Source: Methylophilus sp. Leaf416
Lineage (GTDB): Bacteria; Pseudomonadota; Gammaproteobacteria; Burkholderiales; Methylophilaceae
Assembly (NCBI RefSeq): GCF_001424665.1
Contig: NZ_LMQS01000003.1
Span: 187,691 to 251,690 of the forward strand
Direction of reading: 5' to 3'
DNA length: 64,000 nt
Numbering within the stretch: position 1 is the first letter of the stretch; the number at the start of each line of letters is the position of its first letter. The translations under genes and the position numbers were made by a program. Positions 8,257-18,731 of the stretch are shown here, one piece after another. Below the pieces are notes generated by a model that was given only the letters and a program-made list of their open reading frames with translations, searched no databases and was not told the origin of the DNA.

Positions 8257-9480
8257 ATGGCAACTGCAAATGTAAAACAATCCGTTTTCCTGTGGGAAGG
8301 CAAAGACCGTAAAGGCAAGGTCGTCAAAGGTGAAATGCGTGCCAATGGCGAAGCCGTTGTCAACGCCACCCTGCGCCGCCAGGGCATTGCAGTCACCAAG
8401 GTCAAAAAGCAAAGTTCCCTAAGGATCAAAGGCAAGGTCACGGATAAAGACATTACCTTATTCACGCGCCAACTGGCGACCATGATGAAAGCGGGTGTGC
8501 CGCTATTGCAGGCATTTGATATTGTCGGCAAAGGTCATCATAATCCAGCCGTTTCAAAGTTGCTGGCGGATATCAAGGCCGATGTCGAAACCGGTAGCAG
8601 CCTGAGTGCAGGTTTCCGCAAATATCCTTTGTATTTTGACAACCTGTTTTGCAACCTGGTCGCGGCCGGTGAACAAGCCGGTATTCTGGATGCCTTGCTG
8701 GACCGGCTGGCAACATATAAAGAAAAAATTCAGGCGATTAAAAGCAAAATCAAATCTGCGCTGGTATACCCGGTGTCGATTATTGTGGTGGCATTTGTCA
8801 TTACTGCTGTGATTATGATCTTTGTAGTCCCGGCTTTTAAGGATCTTTTTAGCAGTTTTGGCGCCGATCTTCCAGGGCCCACTGTCGTAGTTATCAATCT
8901 TTCCGATTTCTTTGTGAAATGGTGGTGGGCCATTTTCGGCACGCTAGGTTTTGGTATCTGGTTTTTCCTGTACACCTGGAAACGTTCGGAAAAATTGCAG
9001 GCGTCCATGGACAGGTTATTGCTACGCTTACCGATCTTTGGCGAATTGATTCGTAAAGCCACTATCGCCCGCTTTGCCCGCACCCTATCCACCATGTTTG
9101 CTGCCGGCGTACCGTTGGTGGAAGCGCTGGATTCAGTGGCTGGTGCATCAGGGAATAAAGTCTATTATGACGCCACGAAAAAAATACAGAGTGAAGTGAG
9201 TACCGGTACCAGCCTCACCGTCTCCATGCAAAATGCCAATGTGTTCCCGAATATGGTGATCCAGATGACAGCGATTGGTGAGGAATCGGGCTCACTGGAT
9301 TCGATGCTGACCAAAGTGGCTGACTTTTATGAGGGTGAAGTGGATGATGCCGTCGCAGCAATCTCCAGCCTGATGGAACCGGTGATTATGGTGGTGCTGG
9401 GCGTGTTAATTGGCGGCCTGGTAGTGGCAATGTATATGCCTATCTTCAAAATGGGCAAAGTCGTTAGCGGCAGTGGTTAA
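8257..9480 (+). CDS. pilC: Type IV pilus inner-membrane platform protein PilC
   Basis: This 407-residue polytopic protein contains two T2SS-F repeats (about 70-195 and 273-397). Each carries the family pattern, for example FTRQLATMMKAGVPLLQAFD and ARTLSTMFAAGVPLVEALD. Three hydrophobic segments follow the standard topology (about 170-195, 220-240 and 375-398). PilC forms the inner-membrane platform that couples PilB/PilT ATPases to pilin assembly. It lies 32 bp downstream of pilB and the transcript ends at a strong terminator (9532-9565), so pilBC is a two-gene operon here. Confidence 0.97.
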   Translation: MATANVKQSVFLWEGKDRKGKVVKGEMRANGEAVVNATLRRQGIAVTKVKKQSSLRIKGKVTDKDITLFTRQLATMMKAGVPLLQAFDIVGKGHHNPAVSKLLADIKADVETGSSLSAGFRKYPLYFDNLFCNLVAAGEQAGILDALLDRLATYKEKIQAIKSKIKSALVYPVSIIVVAFVITAVIMIFVVPAFKDLFSSFGADLPGPTVVVINLSDFFVKWWWAIFGTLGFGIWFFLYTWKRSEKLQASMDRLLLRLPIFGELIRKATIARFARTLSTMFAAGVPLVEALDSVAGASGNKVYYDATKKIQSEVSTGTSLTVSMQNANVFPNMVIQMTAIGEESGSLDSMLTKVADFYEGEVDDAVAAISSLMEPVIMVVLGVLIGGLVVAMYMPIFKMGKVVSGSG

Positions 9481-9531
9481 TTCGCACTGGAAACTTTCAT
9501 TACTCAAACGACTTTGATTAAAAGTCACTAA

Positions 9532-9565
9532 AACAAAAAGGCCGGAAATTCCGGCCTTTTTGTTT
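9532..9565. terminator. Bidirectional terminator between pilC and dsbC
   Basis: An almost perfect long palindrome (AACAAAAAGGCCGGA / TCCGGCCTTTTTGTT) with a tiny loop and T-runs on both sides. It sits between the convergent pilC and dsbC stop codons and would terminate both. Confidence 0.92.
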
Positions 9566-9580
9566 GTTAACACTGAAGCA

Positions 9581-10330
9581 CTATTTTTTTGCTGTCTGCA
9601 ATGCTTTTTCAATCTCGTCAGAAGGCTGTGCGCCAAGCATACGCTTGCCATTTTCAAAGAACATGGTCGGCGTACTGTTTACCCCAATCTTGTGGGCAAG
9701 TTCACCGACTTTTTCCAGCGGCACTTCACATTTAGCGGTAGACGATGGCAATTTGTTATTGAAAATCCATTCCTGCCAGGCTTTTACACGATTGCTGGCG
9801 CACCAGATACTGCGCGATTTATTAGCGGCATCAGGGTGTAATTGCTCAATCGGATACAAGAAAGTATAGATAGTCACATCATTGATCTTGGTCAATTCAT
9901 TCTGTTCCAGGCGCTTGCAGAACGGGCAATCCACATCTGAAAATACGACCAGCTTGCGGCTGCCGTTACCCTTAACGACCTTAATAGCCTGGTCCAGTGG
10001 CAGACTATTGAAGTCAATTTTAGTGAGTTCATCCAGGCGATCGCCGGTGATGTCTTTTTTAGTTTTAGGATCAACCAGGCGGCCTTCGGCAATCAGGAAA
10101 CTGAATTTTTCATCGGTATAAATAATCTGACCACCCATGAAAATTTCGTACAAACCGGCGTAGTTGGTTTTAGTGACGCTATCGACTTTGATTTTCGGGT
10201 AAGCCGCTTCAATGGCTTTTTTAACAGAAGCTTCATCTGCAACACTGGTCACTGCGCCTAACAAACCGACACTTAGCAACACTGACAAACTGACCCAGCG
10301 AGTTGCAGAACTCCAAATACTTTTTTTCAT
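9581..10330 (-). CDS. dsbC: Periplasmic disulfide isomerase DsbC
   Basis: A 249-residue exported thiol-disulfide isomerase. The N-terminal signal peptide (about 1-32) is followed by a dimerisation domain and a thioredoxin fold with the active-site motif CPFC (135-138) and a cis-proline loop STPTMFFENG near residue 220. DsbC reshuffles wrong disulfides in periplasmic proteins and is kept reduced by DsbD. The ATG at 10330 is used, because the frame extends one codon further only to a TTG. It lies 30 bp downstream of a ubiquinone monooxygenase gene on the same strand and could be the last gene of that operon. Confidence 0.95.
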   Translation of the reverse strand: MKKSIWSSATRWVSLSVLLSVGLLGAVTSVADEASVKKAIEAAYPKIKVDSVTKTNYAGLYEIFMGGQIIYTDEKFSFLIAEGRLVDPKTKKDITGDRLDELTKIDFNSLPLDQAIKVVKGNGSRKLVVFSDVDCPFCKRLEQNELTKINDVTIYTFLYPIEQLHPDAANKSRSIWCASNRVKAWQEWIFNNKLPSSTAKCEVPLEKVGELAHKIGVNSTPTMFFENGKRMLGAQPSDEIEKALQTAKK

Positions 10331-10360
10331 CAATTACTCTTTCTCAAGCTTGCACAGTAC

Positions 10361-11587
10361 TTAGCCTTGCGTGGCTGTGCGAATTAAAAAACGTTTTAGC
10401 ATAGCACTGTTTTCAACCCCGCGTAAGCCCAGGATAGCCGCATGTGTCCATGCGGGCTCAGGGCGCGAAAACAATTTATCCAGGCCGCGTGTCAGGGTAT
10501 GCATTTTCAGGATATCCAATTGCCGGGTTCGCATGACATGACGCAAAAAGCTTGCATCCCCGAGCGGACGCAAGGCTGACAAATTACCTAATTCGCGGCA
10601 CAACGCCTGCACATCCTGGAATCCCAGATTGACACCTTGCCCGGCCATTGGGTGCACCTGATGTGCGGCATCCCCCAACAGCAATACGGAAGGCAATGCC
10701 ATTGTCTCTGCTGTTTTCTGCACCAGTGGAAACCCTAGTACTGCGCCAGCTGGTGTCAGCTTGCCTAACGCATATCCGCAGCGCTGCTCCACTTCGGCTG
10801 CCAATGCTTCTGGCGACAAATTCTGTTTTACACTAGCCTGGTCTTGGGACAAGGCCCACACCAATGACACTTGTTGCTGCGGCAGTGGCAGCAGTGCCAA
10901 TGTTTCGTGTGCGCCAAACCATTGCCGGGCAATATTGCCATGCGGTCTTTCCGCGATGTAATTCGTCACCAGCGCCGTCTGTTCAAAATCCACAGTAGTG
11001 ACATTAACACCACATTGGTCACGTACCCATGAACGACCGCCATCAGCGCCTAGCAGCAATTGTGCTTCAATTTCATGCTGCGGCAACGTTAACTGTACTT
11101 TATGACCAGCATGTTGCAGTACTTGAGCCGGGGCGTCGGTGATGATGGTCACGTCAGTGCTGGCCAATACCTGCCAGCACGCATATAACAAGGCCTGGCT
11201 TTCGACAATAAAACCCATTTGTGTCAAATGCGCATCTGCGGCATCCAGACTCAGACTTGGCTTGGAATGCACATCGGTGGGTGACCACAAATGCATCGCA
11301 GCCATGGCATTTACCCGATTGGCTGGGACATGCTGCCAGACGCCGATTTCTGTTAACCAATGCACAGTCTCATTGGTTAAGGCATAAATGCGCGTATCCC
11401 AGTGTGCGGTATCTTCAATCCAGCCAAGAGAAAATGCGGGTAAAGCTTGCGCGTCAGTCAATACAACTTGTTTACCCAGCCTGGATAAAGCAATAGCCGC
11501 AGTCAGGCCTACCAACCCGGCGCCGACAATAACCACCTCACTGTTGAGTATGGTTTTGCTAGTGATCAGGGGTTTACTAACTACCAT
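10361..11587 (-). CDS. FAD-dependent ubiquinone biosynthesis hydroxylase (UbiH/UbiI/UbiF family)
   Basis: A 408-residue class A flavoprotein monooxygenase. It has the dinucleotide-binding motif VVIVGAGLVGLTAAIALSR near residue 20, a DG-type motif GADGGRSWVRDQCG in the middle, and the FAD/ribityl motif LLGDAAHQVHPMAGQGVNLG near residues 295-314. These are hallmarks of the UbiH/UbiI/UbiF/COQ6 group that hydroxylates the ubiquinone ring. Position downstream of a ubiH-like gene and pepP mirrors E. coli pepP-ubiH-ubiI, so a C5-hydroxylase role is plausible. Regiospecificity cannot be assigned from motifs. Its start overlaps the end of the preceding gene by 11 bp. Confidence 0.85.
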   Translation of the reverse strand: MVVSKPLITSKTILNSEVVIVGAGLVGLTAAIALSRLGKQVVLTDAQALPAFSLGWIEDTAHWDTRIYALTNETVHWLTEIGVWQHVPANRVNAMAAMHLWSPTDVHSKPSLSLDAADAHLTQMGFIVESQALLYACWQVLASTDVTIITDAPAQVLQHAGHKVQLTLPQHEIEAQLLLGADGGRSWVRDQCGVNVTTVDFEQTALVTNYIAERPHGNIARQWFGAHETLALLPLPQQQVSLVWALSQDQASVKQNLSPEALAAEVEQRCGYALGKLTPAGAVLGFPLVQKTAETMALPSVLLLGDAAHQVHPMAGQGVNLGFQDVQALCRELGNLSALRPLGDASFLRHVMRTRQLDILKMHTLTRGLDKLFSRPEPAWTHAAILGLRGVENSAMLKRFLIRTATQG

Positions 11588-12761
11588 AACTCATTTTATT
11601 CACCAGTAACCGGCGTGCAAACGGCAGCATGCTGAGCGCACCCAAACCCGCACCACGCAACAAACCAACGCCTATCAGATCATTGGAAAACACATTCACC
11701 AGAAAGTCTGTAAATATCAACCCACGGCCGGTATCGCGGGCGCGTGACTGATGATATTCAGCTAACCTGTGCACGGTTCCCCACTCAGCAGCCGAGCTCG
11801 CTGTAATATTTCTGGCCAAAGCCATCGCATCTCGAATGCCGACATTGAACCCCTGCCCGGCCACCGGGTGCATAGTTTGTGCTGCATTGCCGATCACCAC
11901 GCAATGTGCAGGAAAAGTCTGTTCCAGCTTACTTAGTTTGAGTGGAAATCTGCCACGTTTACCAATATGCAAGAACTTGCCTACGCGATCACCAAATGCC
12001 TGATGTAAAGCCTGCAAAAAAGCGGCATCGTCTAGTGCGGCGATCTGGTCGATATATGTTTGTTCACCGGTCCAGACCAGGGAAAAATGCTCACCATTCG
12101 GCAGCAGTGCCATCGGGCCGAACGGAGTAAATCGTTCATAAGCAATATTGCGGTGTGGCAGCTCAGTCTGTACCAGTCCGACCAGAGCATCATGGCCGTA
12201 GTGTTTGGTTTCCCTGACCAGGCCGGGAATCGATTCAAGACTGCGCCCACCATCAGCGATAATTGCCAGCGGAGTGGCAATCACATCAGTGCTTTGTGTA
12301 TCGGTAGCACCAGCCGTTTGAAAGGTGATTTCAGCGGCGTTTGCATCCATATGCAGGTTTTGCACCGGCACCTGATATTGAATCTCCAGGCCAGAAGAAG
12401 ATTCAGCGATGCGGGCATCCAATGCCTGCATCAGCGCGCCATAAGAAACGACATAACCAAGTGCTGGCAATTGATGTTCGCCCGCTTTAAGCAAGGCGCG
12501 ACCAAAGCCTTTTTGCTGCGACACATGGATAGTGTCAATCGCAGTCACTTTTGACTCCAGTGCGTTCCAGACGCCGAGTTGTTCCAGCACTTGTCGCGTT
12601 CCGGATGACAACGCCAGCGCACGGCCATCGCCATAAATGGCGCCAGGTGGCTGTGCCTCCAGCACAGTCACCGGCACACCGGACTGTTGCAACGATAACG
12701 CCAGCACCAAGCCTACCGGACCGCCGCCAACTACCACCGGATGTGTCAGAGTTTGCTTCAA
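11577..12761 (-). CDS. ubiH: 2-octaprenyl-6-methoxyphenol hydroxylase-like flavoprotein (UbiH)
   Basis: This 394-residue FAD monooxygenase is homologous to its downstream neighbour. It begins with VVVGGGPVGLVLALSLQQ, contains ALALSSGTRQVLEQLGVW (the UbiH-type block after the first strand), IADGGRS in the middle, and GNAAQTMHPVAGQGFNVGIRDA near residues 278-299. UbiH hydroxylates C6 of the ubiquinone precursor ring and needs molecular oxygen. The gene order pepP-ubiH-ubi matches E. coli and many proteobacteria, which supports the symbol. It overlaps the next gene by 11 bp and follows pepP by 30 bp, indicating translational coupling in one operon. Confidence 0.85.
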   Translation of the reverse strand: MKQTLTHPVVVGGGPVGLVLALSLQQSGVPVTVLEAQPPGAIYGDGRALALSSGTRQVLEQLGVWNALESKVTAIDTIHVSQQKGFGRALLKAGEHQLPALGYVVSYGALMQALDARIAESSSGLEIQYQVPVQNLHMDANAAEITFQTAGATDTQSTDVIATPLAIIADGGRSLESIPGLVRETKHYGHDALVGLVQTELPHRNIAYERFTPFGPMALLPNGEHFSLVWTGEQTYIDQIAALDDAAFLQALHQAFGDRVGKFLHIGKRGRFPLKLSKLEQTFPAHCVVIGNAAQTMHPVAGQGFNVGIRDAMALARNITASSAAEWGTVHRLAEYHQSRARDTGRGLIFTDFLVNVFSNDLIGVGLLRGAGLGALSMLPFARRLLVNKMSYGS

Positions 12762-12791
12762 CCTTGCTGCCTTCTGTAGCTGTTCATGTCA

Positions 12792-14102
12792 TTAGCCTCG
12801 CATCAACGCTTCAATATCAGCGACTGATTTAATCGCGGCAGCAGTAATCACTTCACGGCCGCTCTCTGTTACCAAGACGTCATCTTCAATGCGAATTCCA
12901 ATATTCCAGAAATGCGCCGGTACATTATCTGCCGGGCGCACATAACAGCCTGGTTCAACTGTCAGCACATTCCCGGCCTGTAACATCACCCAATCGCCGG
13001 CCGGAGTTTTGTATTCGCCGGCATCATGCACATCCAGCCCCAGCCAGTGGCCCGTTCTGTGCATGTAAAACTGGCGATAGCTACCGTTTTCCAGCACTTC
13101 ATCACGGGTCCCCTGGCATAGCCCGTAGTGGATAAAGCCATCTACAAGCACATTAAGTGCAGCTTCATGCGGTGCATTCCAGTGATGATGTGAACTGACA
13201 CTGGCGATCGCAGCTGCCTGCGCAGCCAGCACCAGTTCATATAAATCCTTTTGTGGCGAGCTAAAGCGGCCATTGACGGGGAAAGTCCGTGTTATATCTG
13301 AAGCATAGCCGTCCAGCTCGCAACCTGCATCTATCAAGAGCAAATCCCCGTCTTTCAATTCTGCATTATTGGCGTTGTAATGCAGGGTACATGCGTTGGC
13401 ACCCCCGGCAACAATGCTGGTATACGCTGGCGCCTGAGCACCCTGCCTATAAAACTCATGCAAGAATTCGGCTTCCAGTTCATATTCCCATTTACCTGGT
13501 TTTGCCACCCGGACAGCCCGGTTATGGGCGCTGGCGGCAATCTCTGCCGAACGCCGCATCAGGTCGATTTCCCAAGGGGATTTAACCAGGCGCAAGTTAT
13601 CAATATGTTGACGCACATCAACCACTGTGGCTGGCGCCTGTATACCGCTGCGTGTTTGCGCACGCACTGTATTCAACCAGCCAGTGATTTTAGTATCCCA
13701 ACCGGCATCTGTACCCAGGCTGTAAAAGAGTGCCGGCTGATTGGCCATCATTTTTGGCAATAATTCATCCAGCTGAGTAATCGAGTAGGCTTCATCAAAA
13801 CCAAACTCATCGCGCGCTGCTGCGGGACCATGACGGAAACCGTCCCAGATTTCGCGCTCAATATCCTTATCGCGACAAAGCAGAATGCTTTTATTTTCTA
13901 AGCCGGCGACCAAAACCAAGACGGCTTCAGGCTCTTTAAACCCGGTCAGGTAATAAAAGTAGCTGTCAAAGCGATAGGGATAATGGCTGTCGCGGTTACG
14001 CGTTACCTCCGGAGCAGTAGGAATAATGGCAATCCCTGCCTGCATAGTGGACATCAATTGCTGACGGCGACGGCTAAATTCTTGCAGGGGAAATTCGTGC
14101 AT
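12792..14102 (-). CDS. pepP: Xaa-Pro aminopeptidase PepP
   Basis: A 436-residue M24B metallopeptidase that removes N-terminal residues preceding proline. After an AMP_N domain (about 1-170) the creatinase fold carries the dinuclear metal ligands. These are two Asp in LLIDAGCELDGYASDITRTF, His in MHRTGHWLGLDVHD, Glu in TVEPGCYV and Glu in GIRIEDDVLVT. The start at 14102 (HEFPLQEFSRRRQQL) matches family N-termini. The frame opens at 14138, and that ATG has a weak TAGG site, so the start is uncertain by 12 codons. It heads the pepP-ubiH-ubi operon. The functional link with ubiquinone synthesis is only positional. Confidence 0.94.
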   Translation of the reverse strand: MHEFPLQEFSRRRQQLMSTMQAGIAIIPTAPEVTRNRDSHYPYRFDSYFYYLTGFKEPEAVLVLVAGLENKSILLCRDKDIEREIWDGFRHGPAAARDEFGFDEAYSITQLDELLPKMMANQPALFYSLGTDAGWDTKITGWLNTVRAQTRSGIQAPATVVDVRQHIDNLRLVKSPWEIDLMRRSAEIAASAHNRAVRVAKPGKWEYELEAEFLHEFYRQGAQAPAYTSIVAGGANACTLHYNANNAELKDGDLLLIDAGCELDGYASDITRTFPVNGRFSSPQKDLYELVLAAQAAAIASVSSHHHWNAPHEAALNVLVDGFIHYGLCQGTRDEVLENGSYRQFYMHRTGHWLGLDVHDAGEYKTPAGDWVMLQAGNVLTVEPGCYVRPADNVPAHFWNIGIRIEDDVLVTESGREVITAAAIKSVADIEALMRG

Positions 14103-14189
14103 GGAAAAACTCAAAGGTAATCCTGAATGGTTAAGCATTTTAGCCTATTTGGTGCGCATTTGCAGGAATGGTTCACGGCTAGACCGGCT

Positions 14190-14963
14190 TTAAAAACCCA
14201 TCATTTCATATAGCTCAGATTGCCTGACATTTTTCTCGGCATCCAGAACCGTGCCATCCGCCTGCCATTTTTGCAAAATGTTTGCCAGTACAGGTTTAAC
14301 CTGGGCTGCACGCATGCCGGGTTTGATCGCTGGCTGATAAAGCATTTTCAGCAACAAGGCATCCAGGCCGGTTAATAACGATTCAGGAGTGTGGTCATTA
14401 AATATGGAAGGGAATACTTTGTCAGAATCGCTAGGCAGTCCCATCGCCTGCGTGGTTTCTTCAACTATACAGGACAGTAATTGCCGGTGTTCCTGCGCAA
14501 AATCAACCGGAATCACCACCCAGGCTTTTGTAATCGCATTCTTTGCATCTAGACCCAGTCCAAACATGCAGGCCGCGTCATCAGGAGGCTTAATTAATAA
14601 ATTGCCGCTAACCAAAGCAATATCATTACGCCAAAGCTGCAAATGCGAAAACACCACAATAAAATTGGCTTCCTGGCGGGATCTGGCAAAACTGATGGAA
14701 TGACCGGTGATTTTGGCTAGATGTTGAAAATGGTATTTGGTCAGCAGCGCATGCTGTTCCTGCTGGTCTGTATGATGCTCCAGCCATACTTTGACGGGTT
14801 GCATCCACTTGCGTACCGGTTGTTCACCAGGCGTGTATTCATTATGCAAGGCAATCTCTGTAAACGCCTGCTGCAAATATTCGGTCGATTGCCATGGTTC
14901 CTGTGCAGATGCCAGCATCGAAAAAAAAAGCATGCCCAGCCCCAACCGGCAAAAGTTAATCAT
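14190..14963 (-). CDS. Exported DUF2927 family protein
   Basis: This 257-residue protein has a signal peptide (about 1-20, ending SMLASAQE). The region from about 100 to 215 fits DUF2927, including the conserved CIVEETTQAMGLPSDSD and PSIFND segment. That EExTQ pattern recalls a metallopeptidase helix in which the usual second ligand is altered, but activity has not been established as far as I know. It overlaps the upstream DUF3820 gene by 8 bp on the same strand, so they are probably translated together. The function is unknown and a periplasmic location is inferred. Confidence 0.75.
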   Translation of the reverse strand: MINFCRLGLGMLFFSMLASAQEPWQSTEYLQQAFTEIALHNEYTPGEQPVRKWMQPVKVWLEHHTDQQEQHALLTKYHFQHLAKITGHSISFARSRQEANFIVVFSHLQLWRNDIALVSGNLLIKPPDDAACMFGLGLDAKNAITKAWVVIPVDFAQEHRQLLSCIVEETTQAMGLPSDSDKVFPSIFNDHTPESLLTGLDALLLKMLYQPAIKPGMRAAQVKPVLANILQKWQADGTVLDAEKNVRQSELYEMMGF

Positions 14964-15210
14964 ACTTTGCTCCGCCCTGATTTTCTCCGGAAAAGTGACG
15001 CAAAGGCAACAGCAAGTCCTTTAATCCGTTGTGATCAATCTCTTGCATCAACTGCAATAACCGTCCCAACTCCCCCTTAGGAAAACCTTCTCTCGCGAAC
15101 CAGTTGAGGTAGTGTCCGGGCAAATCGGCAATCAGGCGATCTTTGTATTTTCCATAAGGCATTTTGAGAGTCACCAGTTGTATCAGATCATTTTTATTCA
15201 TGGACATCAT
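14956..15210 (-). CDS. DUF3820 family small protein
   Basis: An 84-residue protein matching DUF3820, sometimes labelled a quorum-sensing-regulated virulence factor. The conserved core is TLKMPYGKYKDRLIADLP followed by HYLNWFAREGFPKGELG. The fold resembles small exonuclease-associated modules, but no function is established. Three ATGs (15210, 15207, 15201) are close together and none has a strong ribosome-binding site; the outermost is used. It overlaps the next gene by 8 bp, suggesting translational coupling with the DUF2927 gene. Confidence 0.75.
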   Translation of the reverse strand: MMSMNKNDLIQLVTLKMPYGKYKDRLIADLPGHYLNWFAREGFPKGELGRLLQLMQEIDHNGLKDLLLPLRHFSGENQGGAKYD

Positions 15211-15384
15211 TCGAAAAAGAAATGCGAATTCAGAAAATTACTTAATCATAAAAATAATTTATAAAAATTATCATTTGGCGCTCTTAAAAAATCCTATGGG
15301 CATCCGTTAATACCATTAGATGGTTAATAGATAGCCATGACAAAAATAATTTGCGGTGAATTTTACCATCGCTTAAGAGGCACG

Positions 15385-16419
15385 ATGCAATACGAAATCA
15401 GTAAAGAAAAAAGTGCAGAGTATCTGCGACAGGCCATCCAGCATATGTCTATGCAGGATACTGCATTCCATCCCGTCAGTTACGCTGTCTGGTACGAATA
15501 TTCGTCCGGCGAGCATGCGCACCTGATTGATGAAGTAAACACGCTTATTGAAAAAGAGAAAAAACTCAACGAAAAAAGTACCGCCCAGTTATTTAACAAA
15601 CATATCGCCAGCCTGGATGCCGACAGCGCACAGAATATCGTTGATCGTTTTAATAATATGGTGTCGGATATCAGCTCCACCACTGAGAAAGCGGGTCAAG
15701 ACACCACGCAATTCCGCAAAACCCTGGATGCATGGTCGGGCGAACTCCAGCAACTGGATGGAGAAGTATCGCGCCATATGGGCGATTTATTATCCCAGAC
15801 CGCCAATATTCAACAGTCTATGCATACGTTGCAGCAGCATCTGGAAACCAGCCTGCACGAAATTGCGAATTTAAAAAACGAAATCGTAAAAGCTAGACAA
15901 GAAGCGATTTCAGATGGACTGACTGGCTTGATGAATCGCAGGGGCTTCGATGTTGCCTTGAAAAAAACGCTTGAATCAACCACGCCTTATGTAGATACCT
16001 GTTTGATCATTGGTGATATTGATTTTTTCAAGCGCGTGAACGACAGTTACGGTCATTTATTCGGCGATAAAGTGATTCAAGCGGTCGCCAGAATCATGAA
16101 AACTGTTTCAGGTGACCTGTACACCTCAGCGCGCTATGGTGGCGAAGAATTTGTGATGCTGTTACCTCATACATCGCTGGATACCGCCAGGGAAGTCGCT
16201 GAAAGTATCCGCCAGCATGTCGCCAATATCAGCATTAAAAACAATGTCACCAGCAAACTGATTTCGAATGTCACGATTTCGCTGGGGCTGACTGCCTATC
16301 AACCAGGCGAAACGGCAGAAAGCTTTTTGAATCGCGCTGACCAGGCCCTGTATACAGCCAAGGCAAAAGGACGTAACCAGGTCACGCTGATCGCCGATGA
16401 GGCACTGGCTGCAGCATAA
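15385..16419 (+). CDS. Cytoplasmic GGDEF diguanylate cyclase
   Basis: A 344-residue protein with an all-helical N-terminal sensor region (about 1-165, coiled-coil forming around 100-165) and a C-terminal GGDEF domain (about 172-335). The signature is RYGGEEF (GGEEF at 252-256), preceded by DGLTGLMNRRGFD and DIDFFKRVNDSYGH, so it should make cyclic di-GMP. A canonical RxxD inhibitory site five residues before the signature is not visible. No signal peptide or membrane helix is seen. The ATG at 15385 has GAGG four bases upstream. An in-frame ATG at 15337 would add 16 residues. Confidence 0.88.
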   Translation: MQYEISKEKSAEYLRQAIQHMSMQDTAFHPVSYAVWYEYSSGEHAHLIDEVNTLIEKEKKLNEKSTAQLFNKHIASLDADSAQNIVDRFNNMVSDISSTTEKAGQDTTQFRKTLDAWSGELQQLDGEVSRHMGDLLSQTANIQQSMHTLQQHLETSLHEIANLKNEIVKARQEAISDGLTGLMNRRGFDVALKKTLESTTPYVDTCLIIGDIDFFKRVNDSYGHLFGDKVIQAVARIMKTVSGDLYTSARYGGEEFVMLLPHTSLDTAREVAESIRQHVANISIKNNVTSKLISNVTISLGLTAYQPGETAESFLNRADQALYTAKAKGRNQVTLIADEALAAA

Positions 16420-16432
16420 GCAGATTTAGTGT

Positions 16433-16861
16433 TTAAAGCAGGTCGCGCTTCTGTTCCGGAATATCCTCATACGGATAGCGCGAATGCCCGAAACGCATCA
16501 CCAGTACTGAAATTGCCAGTATCAGAATAGCCGCAGACACCGCCAGCATATGTGTCTCGGTCATTTCTTTCATATCCAGCAACAAATAGCGCGCCAAAGC
16601 CACCATGGCGATGTAAATAGGGTAGCGCATGGGCAATTTTCCGGTGCCAAAATAGCTGTTGATCATGGAAAAGACTTCCAGATATAAAAACAGCTGCAAC
16701 AAATCACCCAAACCGACCATACCGGCCTGCCACATCCTGGCCAATTCGTGCGCAAGAGAGAAAAACGTCGCGATCGTGACTAATCCCAAGCCCAGCCGCT
16801 CTATCCACATTAAGGCCTGATGCGCAATCTTGTCAGTTTTATGCTCGTATGGTGGTTTCAT
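16433..16861 (-). CDS. PsiE-like phosphate-starvation-inducible membrane protein
   Basis: A 142-residue integral membrane protein with four hydrophobic segments. The blocks FLYLEVFSMINSYFGTGKLPMRYPIYIAMVALARYLLLD (in part) match the PsiE/YjbA family, named for phosphate-starvation induction in E. coli. Molecular function is unknown. The ATG at 16861 is preferred because a strong AGGGGGA lies just upstream. An adjacent ATG at 16864 and an upstream one at 16909 are in frame. The upstream murU coding region ends at 16891, so the genes are closely packed and probably co-transcribed with amgK-murU. Confidence 0.8.
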   Translation of the reverse strand: MKPPYEHKTDKIAHQALMWIERLGLGLVTIATFFSLAHELARMWQAGMVGLGDLLQLFLYLEVFSMINSYFGTGKLPMRYPIYIAMVALARYLLLDMKEMTETHMLAVSAAILILAISVLVMRFGHSRYPYEDIPEQKRDLL

Positions 16862-16890
16862 CATTCCCCCTGATTTTGTTTTTTTATAGA

Positions 16891-18530
<1,640 letters not shown>

Positions 18531-18731
18531 AAATTTTCCCGGATCATTAATAAGCGATTCAAGCTTGTGCGCTTGCTGGTAAAATGCGGCTCACATTTTA
18601 AGTGAAAAATGACTTTTTAAGCGTTTTCATGAATAATATAGCCCAAATGAATGGGGCAAATCGCAAGGTGGAAAAAATTGCATGCATATAACCACTCTGC
18701 GACCCGCAGAGCCTACTGAAATTATCACTCT

